A stretch of 64,000 nucleotides of DNA from Pseudomonas atagonensis. GTDB taxonomy: Bacteria > Pseudomonadota > Gammaproteobacteria > Pseudomonadales > Pseudomonadaceae. Below the pieces are notes generated by a model. The model had not been told where the DNA came from. It did no database searches and saw only the letters and a list, made by a program, of their open reading frames with translations. Both the position numbers and the translations under genes were made by a program. Shown piece after piece: positions 21,131-28,218 of this stretch (position 1 is the first letter of the stretch; each line of letters opens with the position of its first letter). The stretch is from assembly GCF_011369485.1 (NCBI RefSeq), contig NZ_VXCA01000003.1, positions 62,001 through 126,000 of the forward strand. Reading direction: 5' to 3'.

Positions 21131-21388
21131 TTAAGCCGCGATTACGCTCACGTAACGACGACCGAAGGCGCCTTTTACTTCAAACTTGATCACGCCTTCG
21201 ATTTTAGCGAAGAGAGTGTGATCTTTACCCATGCCAACGCCGTAGCCAGCGTGGAATTGGGTGCCGCGCTGACGCACGATGATGTTGCCGGCCTTGATGA
21301 CCTGGCCGCCATACATCTTCACGCCAAGGCGTTTGGCTTCTGAGTCGCGACCGTTACGGGTACTACCACCAGCTTTTTTGTGTGCCAT
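21131..21388 (-). CDS. rpmA: 50S ribosomal protein L27
   Basis: L27 reaches the peptidyl-transferase centre with its N-terminus. The 85-residue protein starts [16 protein letters not shown] and contains [24 protein letters not shown], fully typical. It has no N-terminal extension of the kind cleaved in Firmicutes. It is cotranscribed after rplU (35 bases apart). Confidence 0.97.
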   Translation of the reverse strand: MAHKKAGGSTRNGRDSEAKRLGVKMYGGQVIKAGNIIVRQRGTQFHAGYGVGMGKDHTLFAKIEGVIKFEVKGAFGRRYVSVIAA

Positions 21389-21423
21389 GAGTTCAATTCT
21401 CCTAGTGAGGAATTAGGCTGAAA

Positions 21424-21738
21424 TTAAGCCTGAATACCGGTGATTTTGATCTCGGTGTACCACTGGCGGTGGCCCATACGCTTCATGTGGTGCTTACGGC
21501 GACGGAACTTGATGATGCGGACTTTATCGTGACGACCTTGGGAGATCACTTCAGCCACAACGGTAGCGCCAGCAACAACTGGAGCGCCGATATTCACGTC
21601 GTCGCCATTGGCAACCAACAGAACGCGATCAAAGGTAACGGATTCGCCGGTAGCGACTTCCAGTTTTTCGATCTTCAGGTATTCACCTGGGGCGACCTTG
21701 TATTGCTTGCCGCCAGTAACGATTACTGCATAAGACAT
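21424..21738 (-). CDS. rplU: 50S ribosomal protein L21
   Basis: L21 binds 23S rRNA. The 104-residue protein starts [21 protein letters not shown] and ends with the [14 protein letters not shown] basic segment. ATG 21738 is preceded on the minus strand by a purine-rich ATCGGAGAAAT ribosome site. It is the first gene of rplU-rpmA and is divergent from ispB. Confidence 0.97.
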   Translation of the reverse strand: MSYAVIVTGGKQYKVAPGEYLKIEKLEVATGESVTFDRVLLVANGDDVNIGAPVVAGATVVAEVISQGRHDKVRIIKFRRRKHHMKRMGHRQWYTEIKITGIQA

Positions 21739-21870
21739 GGTATTTCTCCGATAATCCTGCTCACCCAGCTCTTTATAAGAAGAGGTATTGGCTGGCATGG
21801 CTGCATGGGGCTGGAAGGCCCGCTTGCAATTGCGTAAGGCAGGTGCTGCCCAGGAAGTTCAGGGTGCGCG

Positions 21871-21899
21871 ATTGTACGCAAGGCGCCGCAGGCTTGCAA
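21871..21899 (-). promoter_or_regulatory. Sigma-70 promoter for rplU-rpmA
   Basis: On the minus strand TTGCAA (21899-21894) and TACAAT (21876-21871) are spaced by 17 bases; the -10 matches five of six. The leader to rplU would be about 130 bases. Confidence 0.65.
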
Positions 21900-21917
21900 G
21901 TAGCCGTCCATCGCGCC

Positions 21918-21946
21918 TTGACAGGTCTGGGTGGGGGTCCTAGCAT
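21918..21946 (+). promoter_or_regulatory. Sigma-70 promoter for ispB
   Basis: TTGACA (21918-21923) is a perfect -35, and TAGCAT (21941-21946) matches four of six at -10 with a 17-base spacer, 33 bases before the ispB start. Confidence 0.65.
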
Positions 21947-21978
21947 GCCGCGCAACCCTTCTGGAGCGACTCTCGCTG

Positions 21979-22947
21979 ATGCAACCCCAAGCTTTCTACC
22001 GCGCGGTGGCGGACGATTTTAGCGCCGTCGACGGCATCATCAAGAAGCAGCTGACTTCCCGAGTGCCGCTGGTATCGAAAATCGGCGATTACATCACGTC
22101 GGCCGGCGGCAAACGCCTGCGTCCTTTATTAGTACTGTTGTGTGGCAAGGCTCTGGGTCGCGAAGGCGACGACATGCGTCTGCTGGCGGCAACCATCGAA
22201 TTCCTGCACACCGCGACCTTGTTGCATGACGACGTGGTCGACATGTCTGGCATGCGCCGTGGCCGCTCGACTGCCAATGCCATGTGGGGCAATGCTCCAA
22301 GCGTGCTGGTCGGCGACTTTCTGTACTCGCGCTCGTTCGAGATGATGGTCGAACTCGGCTCGATGCCGGTGATGAAGATCCTCTCCCAGGCCACGCGCAT
22401 CATCGCTGAAGGCGAAGTGCTGCAGTTGTCCAAGGTGCGTGACGCCAGCACCACGGAAGAAACCTACATGGAAGTCATCCGCGGCAAGACCGCGATGCTC
22501 TTCGAAGCCTCGACTCATAGCGCCGCCGCGCTGGCCGGTGCCACCGCCGAGCAGAGCGAAGCGCTGCGCACCTTCGGCGATCACCTGGGTGTGGCGTTCC
22601 AACTGGTCGACGACTTGCTCGACTACAAGGGCGACGCCGAAACCCTGGGCAAGAACGTCGGCGACGATCTGGCCGAAGGCAAGCCGACCCTGCCGCTGAT
22701 CTACACCATGCGCGAAGGCACGCCAGAACAGGCAGCTTTGGTGCGTCAGGCGATCCAGAAAGGCGGGATCGAAGACCTGGAAAGCATTCGCATTGCCGTG
22801 GAAGCGTCCGGTTCTCTGGAATACACCGCGCAACTGGCCCGTGATTACGTAGCCCGTGCGATCAAGTGCCTCGAAGCGCTGCCGGCCAGCGAATACCGCG
22901 ACGCACTGGTTGAACTGAGCGAGTTTGCGGTCGCCCGCACGCACTGA
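21979..22947 (+). CDS. ispB: Octaprenyl/polyprenyl diphosphate synthase IspB
   Basis: This trans-polyprenyl diphosphate synthase makes the ubiquinone side chain; pseudomonads use Q-9, so the product length may be nonaprenyl. The 322-residue protein has both aspartate-rich motifs (LLHDDVVDMSG and LVDDLLDYKGD) and GGKRLRP. I chose ATG 21979 (MQPQAFYRAVADDF), the usual start, with GGAG at 21962-21965; an upstream frame start at 21931 falls within the promoter. A strong terminator follows. Confidence 0.95.
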   Translation: MQPQAFYRAVADDFSAVDGIIKKQLTSRVPLVSKIGDYITSAGGKRLRPLLVLLCGKALGREGDDMRLLAATIEFLHTATLLHDDVVDMSGMRRGRSTANAMWGNAPSVLVGDFLYSRSFEMMVELGSMPVMKILSQATRIIAEGEVLQLSKVRDASTTEETYMEVIRGKTAMLFEASTHSAAALAGATAEQSEALRTFGDHLGVAFQLVDDLLDYKGDAETLGKNVGDDLAEGKPTLPLIYTMREGTPEQAALVRQAIQKGGIEDLESIRIAVEASGSLEYTAQLARDYVARAIKCLEALPASEYRDALVELSEFAVARTH

Positions 22948-22966
22948 TCTCCCCCTGCGCAATCAA

Positions 22967-23001
22967 GAGCCGCAGCCTTCTTTGAAGCCTGCGGCTTTTT
23001 G
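22967..23001 (+). terminator. Terminator after ispB
   Basis: AGCCGCAG and CTGCGGCT, extended by CTTC/GAAG, form a long stem followed by TTTTTG. Confidence 0.9.
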
Positions 23002-23073
23002 TTGCCTGCCCGCTTGCGGCTAAAACCTTATACAATGTGCGACTTTTAGTGACCCACATCCCAAGGAGCCTTA

Positions 23074-23415
23074 GTGAGCACGTTGCCACCCTGCCCGAAA
23101 TGCAATTCCGAATACACCTACGAAGACGGCGCCCAACTGATCTGCCCGGAGTGCGCCCACGAGTGGTCGGCAAACGGCGAAGCAGAAGTCGCTGCGGATG
23201 ACACCGTGAAGAAAGATTCGGTCGGCAACGTCCTGCAGGACGGCGACACAATCACCGTGATCAAGGACTTGAAGGTCAAAGGCACTTCGCTGGTGGTCAA
23301 GGTCGGCACCAAGGTCAAGAACATTCGCCTGTGCGATGGCGACCACGACATCGACTGCAAGATCGACGGCATCGGCCCGATGAAGCTCAAATCCGAGTTC
23401 GTCAGAAAAGTCTGA
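23074..23415 (+). CDS. yjdM: YjdM/PhnA-type zinc-ribbon protein
   Basis: This 113-residue protein begins with a zinc ribbon ([13 protein letters not shown] ... CPECAHEW) followed by the conserved C-terminal beta domain ([19 protein letters not shown] at the end) of the YjdM family, formerly PhnA. The function is unknown; the old link to alkylphosphonate use is by operon association only. Translation starts at GTG (23074), with an AAGGAG site at 23061-23066. It is a single-gene unit. Confidence 0.9.
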   Translation: MSTLPPCPKCNSEYTYEDGAQLICPECAHEWSANGEAEVAADDTVKKDSVGNVLQDGDTITVIKDLKVKGTSLVVKVGTKVKNIRLCDGDHDIDCKIDGIGPMKLKSEFVRKV

Positions 23416-23573
23416 ATCTGCTGTCATCCATCCCGCGCCAGTCGTGGGATGGAGCGTCGCCATCCCCGCCTTCCCCAGCCAATCCACGTAATAGCTGAAC
23501 GCCAGCCGTTTTGACCTTACGCAATCTTTACCCGCAAAAAATCACAAACCGCCAATAGGCGCTTGCTATTTGA

Positions 23574-23595
23574 CGAATAAGAATTATTCTCATTG
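23574..23595 (+). promoter_or_regulatory. Fur box upstream of the 85-residue protein gene
   Basis: The sequence around TAAGAATTATTCTCA (23578-23592) matches the Fur core TGATAATnATTATCA at 11 of 14 informative positions. It overlaps a likely promoter region and lies about 30 bases before the gene start at 23622. A possible -35 (TTGACG, 23570-23575) borders it. Iron repression is inferred from this site. Confidence 0.7.
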
Positions 23596-23621
23596 AAACC
23601 CTTTCAATGGAGATGAGCACC

Positions 23622-23879
23622 ATGACTTATTTGATCGACGCCTGGCTGGATCGCCCACACCCTTACCTAAGAATCCTCCATCGGGAAACCGGCGAAGTCT
23701 GTGCGGTGCTTGAAGAAGAAGCCTTGCATGAGTTGCAGGATCAAGGGGATCTGGACGTCAGCAGCCTGAATTCCAGTGAGCCGCTGGTGCTCAAGGAGCT
23801 GGTGCGCAATCTGTTCCTGTTCTGCTACGCCCGGGCCTTGCGCCCGACCAGCGAACTGCAGCACAAGTTTCAAGTATGA
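23622..23879 (+). CDS. Small conserved Pseudomonas protein, probably iron-regulated
   Basis: I do not recognise a functional family for this 85-residue protein. It is acidic, has no signal peptide, membrane segment or metal motif, and is mostly polar helix and strand (LIDAWLDRPHPYLRILH; VCAVLEEEALHELQ). It corresponds by position and sequence to the small gene next to ispB in P. aeruginosa (PA4570, as I recall), reported among iron-starvation-induced genes. The Fur box just upstream supports this. Three in-frame ATGs (23607, 23613, 23622) are possible; I chose 23622 because GGAG at 23609-23612 is correctly spaced only for it. Confidence 0.8.
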   Translation: MTYLIDAWLDRPHPYLRILHRETGEVCAVLEEEALHELQDQGDLDVSSLNSSEPLVLKELVRNLFLFCYARALRPTSELQHKFQV

Positions 23880-23928
23880 GAAAGACTGAGAAACCCTGCA
23901 CAAGCCACGCTTGTGCAGGGTAACGGGA

Positions 23929-24546
23929 TTACAGAACGTCGAGCAGCTCGACGTCGAATACCAGAACGCTGTGCGGCGGGATGCTGCCAACGCCTTGCGC
24001 GCCGTAAGCCAGCTCGCTCGGCACGTACAGACGCCATTTGCTGCCGGCATTCATCAGTTGCAGGGCTTCGGTCCAGCCGGCGATTACGCCGCCAACCGGG
24101 AATTCTGCAGGCTGGCCGCGCTCGTAGGAGCTGTCGAACACGGTGCCGTCGATCAGCGTGCCGTGGTAGTGAGTACGCACTTGGTCTTCACGGGTCGGCT
24201 TGGCGCCTTCACCCTGAGTCAGCACTTCGAATTGCAGGCCGGAAGCCAGAGTGGTGATGCCGTCACGCTTGGCGTTTTCAGCCAGGAAGGCCAGGCCTTC
24301 GCCAGCGGCGGCTTCAGCTTTGGCTGCCGCTTCGGCTTGCATGATCTCGCGGATCACTTTGAAGCTGGCGGACATTTCTTCCTGACCCACACGGCTTGGC
24401 AGGCCGCCGAACGCGTCGGTCAGACCGGCCAGGATCGCGTCCAGGCTCACGCCCGGTGGCGGGTTGTCGCGCAGCTGGTCACCCAGCTGACGGCCGATGC
24501 CGTAGCTGACGCGGGTTTCGTCGGTGGACAGATTTACTTCGGACAT
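23929..24546 (-). CDS. fklB: FKBP-type peptidyl-prolyl isomerase FklB
   Basis: This 205-residue proline isomerase has an N-terminal dimerisation helix domain of the FKBP_N type (LSTDETRVSYGIGRQLGDQL) and a C-terminal FKBP domain (VRTHYHGTLIDGTVFDSSYERGQPAEFPV; GWTEALQLM; LAYGAQGVGSIPPHSVLVFDVELL). There is no signal peptide, so it is cytoplasmic, unlike FkpA. ATG 24546 follows a purine-rich site; upstream frame extension to 24735 is GC-rich and not family-like. Confidence 0.93.
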   Translation of the reverse strand: MSEVNLSTDETRVSYGIGRQLGDQLRDNPPPGVSLDAILAGLTDAFGGLPSRVGQEEMSASFKVIREIMQAEAAAKAEAAAGEGLAFLAENAKRDGITTLASGLQFEVLTQGEGAKPTREDQVRTHYHGTLIDGTVFDSSYERGQPAEFPVGGVIAGWTEALQLMNAGSKWRLYVPSELAYGAQGVGSIPPHSVLVFDVELLDVL

Positions 24547-24668
24547 GACACTGCTCCGCTGTGCGGACGGCCACAAGACTTGCCGTGCGTGCACAGCGCG
24601 TCCCGGCGCGCCCGGAACCAAAAGGGCGAGCAGACTAGCACAGAAGCCAGACCTGTGGCGCGCCGGGC

Positions 24669-24974
24669 CTACAGGGCCGAGCGCCAGGCGAGCGGCACTT
24701 TTAGGCTTTCCTCGCCACTGGCACCCAGACCACACATTTCATCGTGTACCGAGGTGTGTACGAGGTTGAACGGCAACACCGGAAAGCTGTGCAACAAATC
24801 CCGAGCATGTTCGACCGAACGCAGCGTCAGCATGTTGCCCTTGAGATCACTCAACGGATACGCCGCGCCATGCATCCGCGCTTCAAGCAGGTAAATCCCG
24901 CCTTCCATGGAGATCAGGTTCAACTCATCAACCTTCCTGGCGATGGCAAACGCATTCAGCTCTTGCAGATTCAT
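24669..24974 (-). CDS. Small conserved protein, probably DUF6482 family
   Basis: This 101-residue protein of unknown function (MNLQELNAFAIARKVDELNL start; LRSVEHARDLL in the middle) resembles the small pseudomonad family I know as DUF6482. It has no signal peptide or membrane segment. A single ATG start is clear. It lies between fklB and the UPF0114 gene, all on the minus strand, with a terminator between it and the latter. Family naming is from memory and should be treated as tentative. Confidence 0.7.
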   Translation of the reverse strand: MNLQELNAFAIARKVDELNLISMEGGIYLLEARMHGAAYPLSDLKGNMLTLRSVEHARDLLHSFPVLPFNLVHTSVHDEMCGLGASGEESLKVPLAWRSAL

Positions 24975-25052
24975 GAACGCACCTCACGCTGTGGCGAGTC
25001 AGGACATCTACAGGGATATGCCCGTGCGTGCCAAAGCACAAGCCACAAACGA

Positions 25053-25091
25053 CACCGCCCGTCTGTTTCGCAACAGACGGGCGGTTTTGTT
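25053..25091 (-). terminator. Terminator after the UPF0114 gene
   Basis: ACCGCCCGTCTGTT pairs with AACAGACGGGCGGT across loop TCGC, a 14-base perfect stem, with T-rich sequence on both sides. It probably ends UPF0114 transcription and also insulates the following gene. Confidence 0.85.
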
Positions 25092-25109
25092 ACAGCGAAC
25101 GACAACACA

Positions 25110-25598
25110 TCAGTGCTTGGTGAGCTTGTCCAGATAACCCATGGCAAACGCCGAGATCACAAAAGTCATGTGGATGATCACGTACCACATCAAATGCTCG
25201 GGATCGACGTTCTTGGCGTCCATGAAGATCCGCAGCAAATGGATCGAGGAAATGGCCACGATCGACGCCGCCACTTTCATCTTCAGCGACGAGGAGTCCA
25301 TGGTGCCCAGCCAGCTGAGCTTCTCTTTGCCTTCGTCGATGTTCAGCTCGGAGACAAAGTTCTCGTAGCCGGAAATCATCACCATCACCAGCAAACCGCC
25401 CACCAGCGCCATGTCGATCAGCGACAGCAGCACCAGAATCAGCTCGGATTCGGCCATGGAGAAGACGTTGGGAATGACATGAAACACTTCCTGGAAGAAT
25501 TTCAATGCCAGCGCCAGCAGCCCGAGCGACAACCCGATATAGATCGGCGCCAGCAGCCAGCGCGTGGCGTACATTGCATTTTCGATAAAGCGTTCCAT
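25110..25598 (-). CDS. UPF0114 (YqhA) family inner-membrane protein
   Basis: This 162-residue protein has four hydrophobic segments (about residues 10-36, 53-78, 107-125 and 137-155) and the UPF0114/YqhA signature [25 protein letters not shown]. The family has no established function. ATG 25598 ([14 protein letters not shown]) is the usual start. The gene is monocistronic with a strong terminator, and divergent from the lipoprotein gene at 25761. Confidence 0.88.
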   Translation of the reverse strand: MERFIENAMYATRWLLAPIYIGLSLGLLALALKFFQEVFHVIPNVFSMAESELILVLLSLIDMALVGGLLVMVMISGYENFVSELNIDEGKEKLSWLGTMDSSSLKMKVAASIVAISSIHLLRIFMDAKNVDPEHLMWYVIIHMTFVISAFAMGYLDKLTKH

Positions 25599-25760
25599 TG
25601 AATCTCACACAAGGGGGGTTGTAATGGGCGGCGAGTATACCAGCGACCTGTGACCGCCAGAAACCGCCCGAAAATCCGCCACCTGCGTGTGTGTGTCATT
25701 TTTTTTCTGCTAGTGTCCAAATCACTGACAGCCCAGCGACAGTGGACAGGACGAGTGGAA

Positions 25761-27590
25761 ATGGATGTGCGATTGCCAATAACGACGGCCGGAATCTGCC
25801 TTGCTCTGCTCATCGGCGGTTGCTCGCCCGGCGAGGAGAAACACGCGGTCAGTCTTGAAGAGAAGACGGCGAAGTTCGAACATTCCCTCGACGCCATCAC
25901 CGACCCGAAGCTCAAGGACGCCGTCACTGAACTGGGCGGCTCACTCCTGTTGCTGGAACGCGCACAGCTCAAACTCGCCAACCATCCGGTAAAAACCGAA
26001 TACGGCGAAGACGCCCTCGGCGTCCTCAAGCACTACCCGACGCCACAAGCGCTGGTCGACACCTTCATCAACGGCCTGTTCGTGCTGCACAAGGACGCCA
26101 GCTCGGATTACCTCACCGACCTGCAACCGGTTTTCCCGTTCAACCTCAACACGCCCGGCGGCTTCCTGTTTCCTCACGGCGTTGAGTGGCAGTCAGTCAC
26201 GCTGAGCAACAAGCGCGTCATCCCTTACCAGCCGGAATGGTCGGAAACCGATCCCGGCATTCAACTCAGCCCGTCCAGCTCCAACGTCACCAACCCTGAT
26301 GACCTGACCGTGACCTATCCGTTCATCGAAGGCCTGGATGTCGACAAGAAGACTCAGCCGCAACCGGTCAGCCTGCAAGGCCAGGTCGAAGTCATCGCGC
26401 CACGCCGCTTGTACAGTTTTGACCTGACCAGCAAGGATGTCGGTCAGACGCGCAACAACGACAACCTCAGCGTCAAGCTGATCAAACTCGAAAAGAATTA
26501 CGCCGAAGTCGAGTTCAGCAACAACCTGCCCCTGGCCGCAGAAGTCGCTGGCGCACAGCTCAACCCGCTGATCGTCCAGGCCCGTGACGCAACCGGGCAA
26601 TACCTGGTGCGCGCAGGTTCAATCAACGAAAGCCCGGAACAAGTGGCCTTCTACCAGCAACAACTGACGCATCTGCAGCAGCAGAAAAGCTGGAGCGACA
26701 CACTGGAAAAGCAGTTGACCGAGGAGCAGCAAACGTTCGAGCAACAACACCCGCGACGCTACAACAAGGTCTACTTCAACGGCTCGATCGACACGCTGGA
26801 AGTCAGTGTGCTGGATTTCTCGCAAGCGACCGTGACTCGTAAAGCGCTGGATCTGCCGATTCGCGTCTTCAACCAGCACACCACCGAAAAAGCCATCCAG
26901 CCGCTCGATCTGCCGGTAGTGGTGTACGACGACCTGGCGGCGAACTGGCTCAAGGGTGCGAGCCTGACGGAGGAACAACTGAAGGCCGGCATCCGCATCC
27001 ATCAGTCGGTGGAAGACCCAAGCGCTGCGCGGATCGAGTTCTCCCACCGCCGCACCTTCAACGATGAACTGCTGGGCGACGACTTCAACCCCGGTGAAAG
27101 CCCGGTGACGTTCTTCACCGAGAAACACAACGGCAAACTCGACGAGCCGATCGAACTGCCGCCCGAGGCGTATCAGGTCGATCCGCTGCAAGCGACGATT
27201 ACCTACGACCTGAACCTGTTCCCGGAAACCCCGGCGATTGCCGTCGGTTCAATGCCGCTGTTCCTCGCGACAGTCGCCACGCAAGCGTACGACGCCAAGT
27301 CTTTGCCCAAAGGCCTGGAGATCAAAAACAACCTGTTGGTGGTCGACCTGAAAGTGTTTCCGGCCAACGAGTGGCGATTCTTCGTCAAGGACGACAGTGG
27401 CAACTACCTCAAGCAGATTCTCTCGGTCAGCCACGACGCCAGTGCACAAGGCCCGGCGATGTTCGGCGTGCACTATTTCTACGGTCGTCCGACCCGCGTG
27501 GAAACCTATCAGCGCACCGACCTCGCCACCGTGCAATACGGTTTTGAGGTCAAACTCGACAAGGCGCAGTTGCCCGACGCCGCGCCTTAG
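25761..27590 (+). CDS. Large conserved lipoprotein of unknown function
   Basis: I do not recognise a functional family for this 609-residue protein. From ATG 25761 it has a lipoprotein signal (basic residue, hydrophobic stretch, lipobox IGGC at about residue 21), then a long soluble region: a charged helical start, a beta-rich middle (about 100-280) and a Gln-rich coiled-coil-like stretch around residues 290-330 (many Q, E and L). Residue +2 after the Cys is Ser, so outer-membrane sorting is likely. The longer frame from 25650 would hide the signal. It ends by overlapping the convergent small gene by 4 bases. In P. aeruginosa an uncharacterised gene occupies the same place. Confidence 0.75.
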   Translation: MDVRLPITTAGICLALLIGGCSPGEEKHAVSLEEKTAKFEHSLDAITDPKLKDAVTELGGSLLLLERAQLKLANHPVKTEYGEDALGVLKHYPTPQALVDTFINGLFVLHKDASSDYLTDLQPVFPFNLNTPGGFLFPHGVEWQSVTLSNKRVIPYQPEWSETDPGIQLSPSSSNVTNPDDLTVTYPFIEGLDVDKKTQPQPVSLQGQVEVIAPRRLYSFDLTSKDVGQTRNNDNLSVKLIKLEKNYAEVEFSNNLPLAAEVAGAQLNPLIVQARDATGQYLVRAGSINESPEQVAFYQQQLTHLQQQKSWSDTLEKQLTEEQQTFEQQHPRRYNKVYFNGSIDTLEVSVLDFSQATVTRKALDLPIRVFNQHTTEKAIQPLDLPVVVYDDLAANWLKGASLTEEQLKAGIRIHQSVEDPSAARIEFSHRRTFNDELLGDDFNPGESPVTFFTEKHNGKLDEPIELPPEAYQVDPLQATITYDLNLFPETPAIAVGSMPLFLATVATQAYDAKSLPKGLEIKNNLLVVDLKVFPANEWRFFVKDDSGNYLKQILSVSHDASAQGPAMFGVHYFYGRPTRVETYQRTDLATVQYGFEVKLDKAQLPDAAP

Positions 27591-27907
27591 CTATTGAGAC
27601 TGCGTCCGCGCCCGCCGTTGATCTGACGCAGCTGGGCTTGCAGGTGCAGGCTCCAGATTTGCGGGTCATCGGCCAGCTCGTAACCATGCATCGTCAGGCT
27701 TTCAACGATGGTGTCGAGGATGGATTCGGCGGCAATCGGGCCGTGAAACGGGCCCTGGGCTTTGATCGCGGAAGGTTGTTCGCCGGCCATGCCGGCAGCG
27801 AAGAGCAGTGTCCACATGCCGTTATCGCCGGCCAACGGCTTGATGGCGCATTCGATACGGGTCACTAGACCCAGGCATTGACGGGTGAGGCAGAGGTTGC
27901 GCGACAT
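27587..27907 (-). CDS. Small conserved hypothetical protein
   Basis: This 106-residue protein begins MSRNLCLTRQCLGLVTRIEC and has no signal peptide, membrane segment or known motif that I recognise. The N-terminal half resembles a small beta sheet (FAAGMAGEQPSAIKAQGPFHGPI) and the C-terminal half a helix. It is convergent with the lipoprotein gene, sharing 4 bases. The coding assignment rests on codon-position GC pattern, length and its position between conserved genes; it is a modest case. Confidence 0.65.
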   Translation of the reverse strand: MSRNLCLTRQCLGLVTRIECAIKPLAGDNGMWTLLFAAGMAGEQPSAIKAQGPFHGPIAAESILDTIVESLTMHGYELADDPQIWSLHLQAQLRQINGGRGRSLNS

Positions 27908-28218
27908 GGCGGCGACCCTCGGTGAAGCCGGTATTCAGCCCTCACGGGAGGACTGGCTCGATCCAGTGATACTGTCGATATCCTTGAGCTGAGAATAGAA
28001 GAAAAGTCCGCCACGCAAGCCGAACGGAACCAGAAGGCGCCGAATGGTCATTGTGTGAATATTGGCGCCAGAGTGATGGCACATTTCCCGAAGATCAGTG
28101 CAATAACAAATGTGGGAGGGGGCTTGCTCCCGAAGGCGGTGTGTCAGGCAACAGAGTCGTTGACTGATAGACCGTCTTCGGGAGCAAGCCCCCTCCCACA
28201 GGTTTACTGCATTTAAGC
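27908..28218. repeat. Intergenic region with paired REP elements (GTGGGAGGGGGCTTGCTCCC class)
   Basis: This 311-base gap has no gene. At 28110-28200 two units in opposite orientation, reading TGTGGGAGGGGGCTTGCTCC onward and its reverse complement, enclose about 45 variable bases. This is a third REP sequence class in the window. Nothing else was recognised in the first 200 bases apart from the presumed promoter of the small gene at 27907. Confidence 0.8.
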
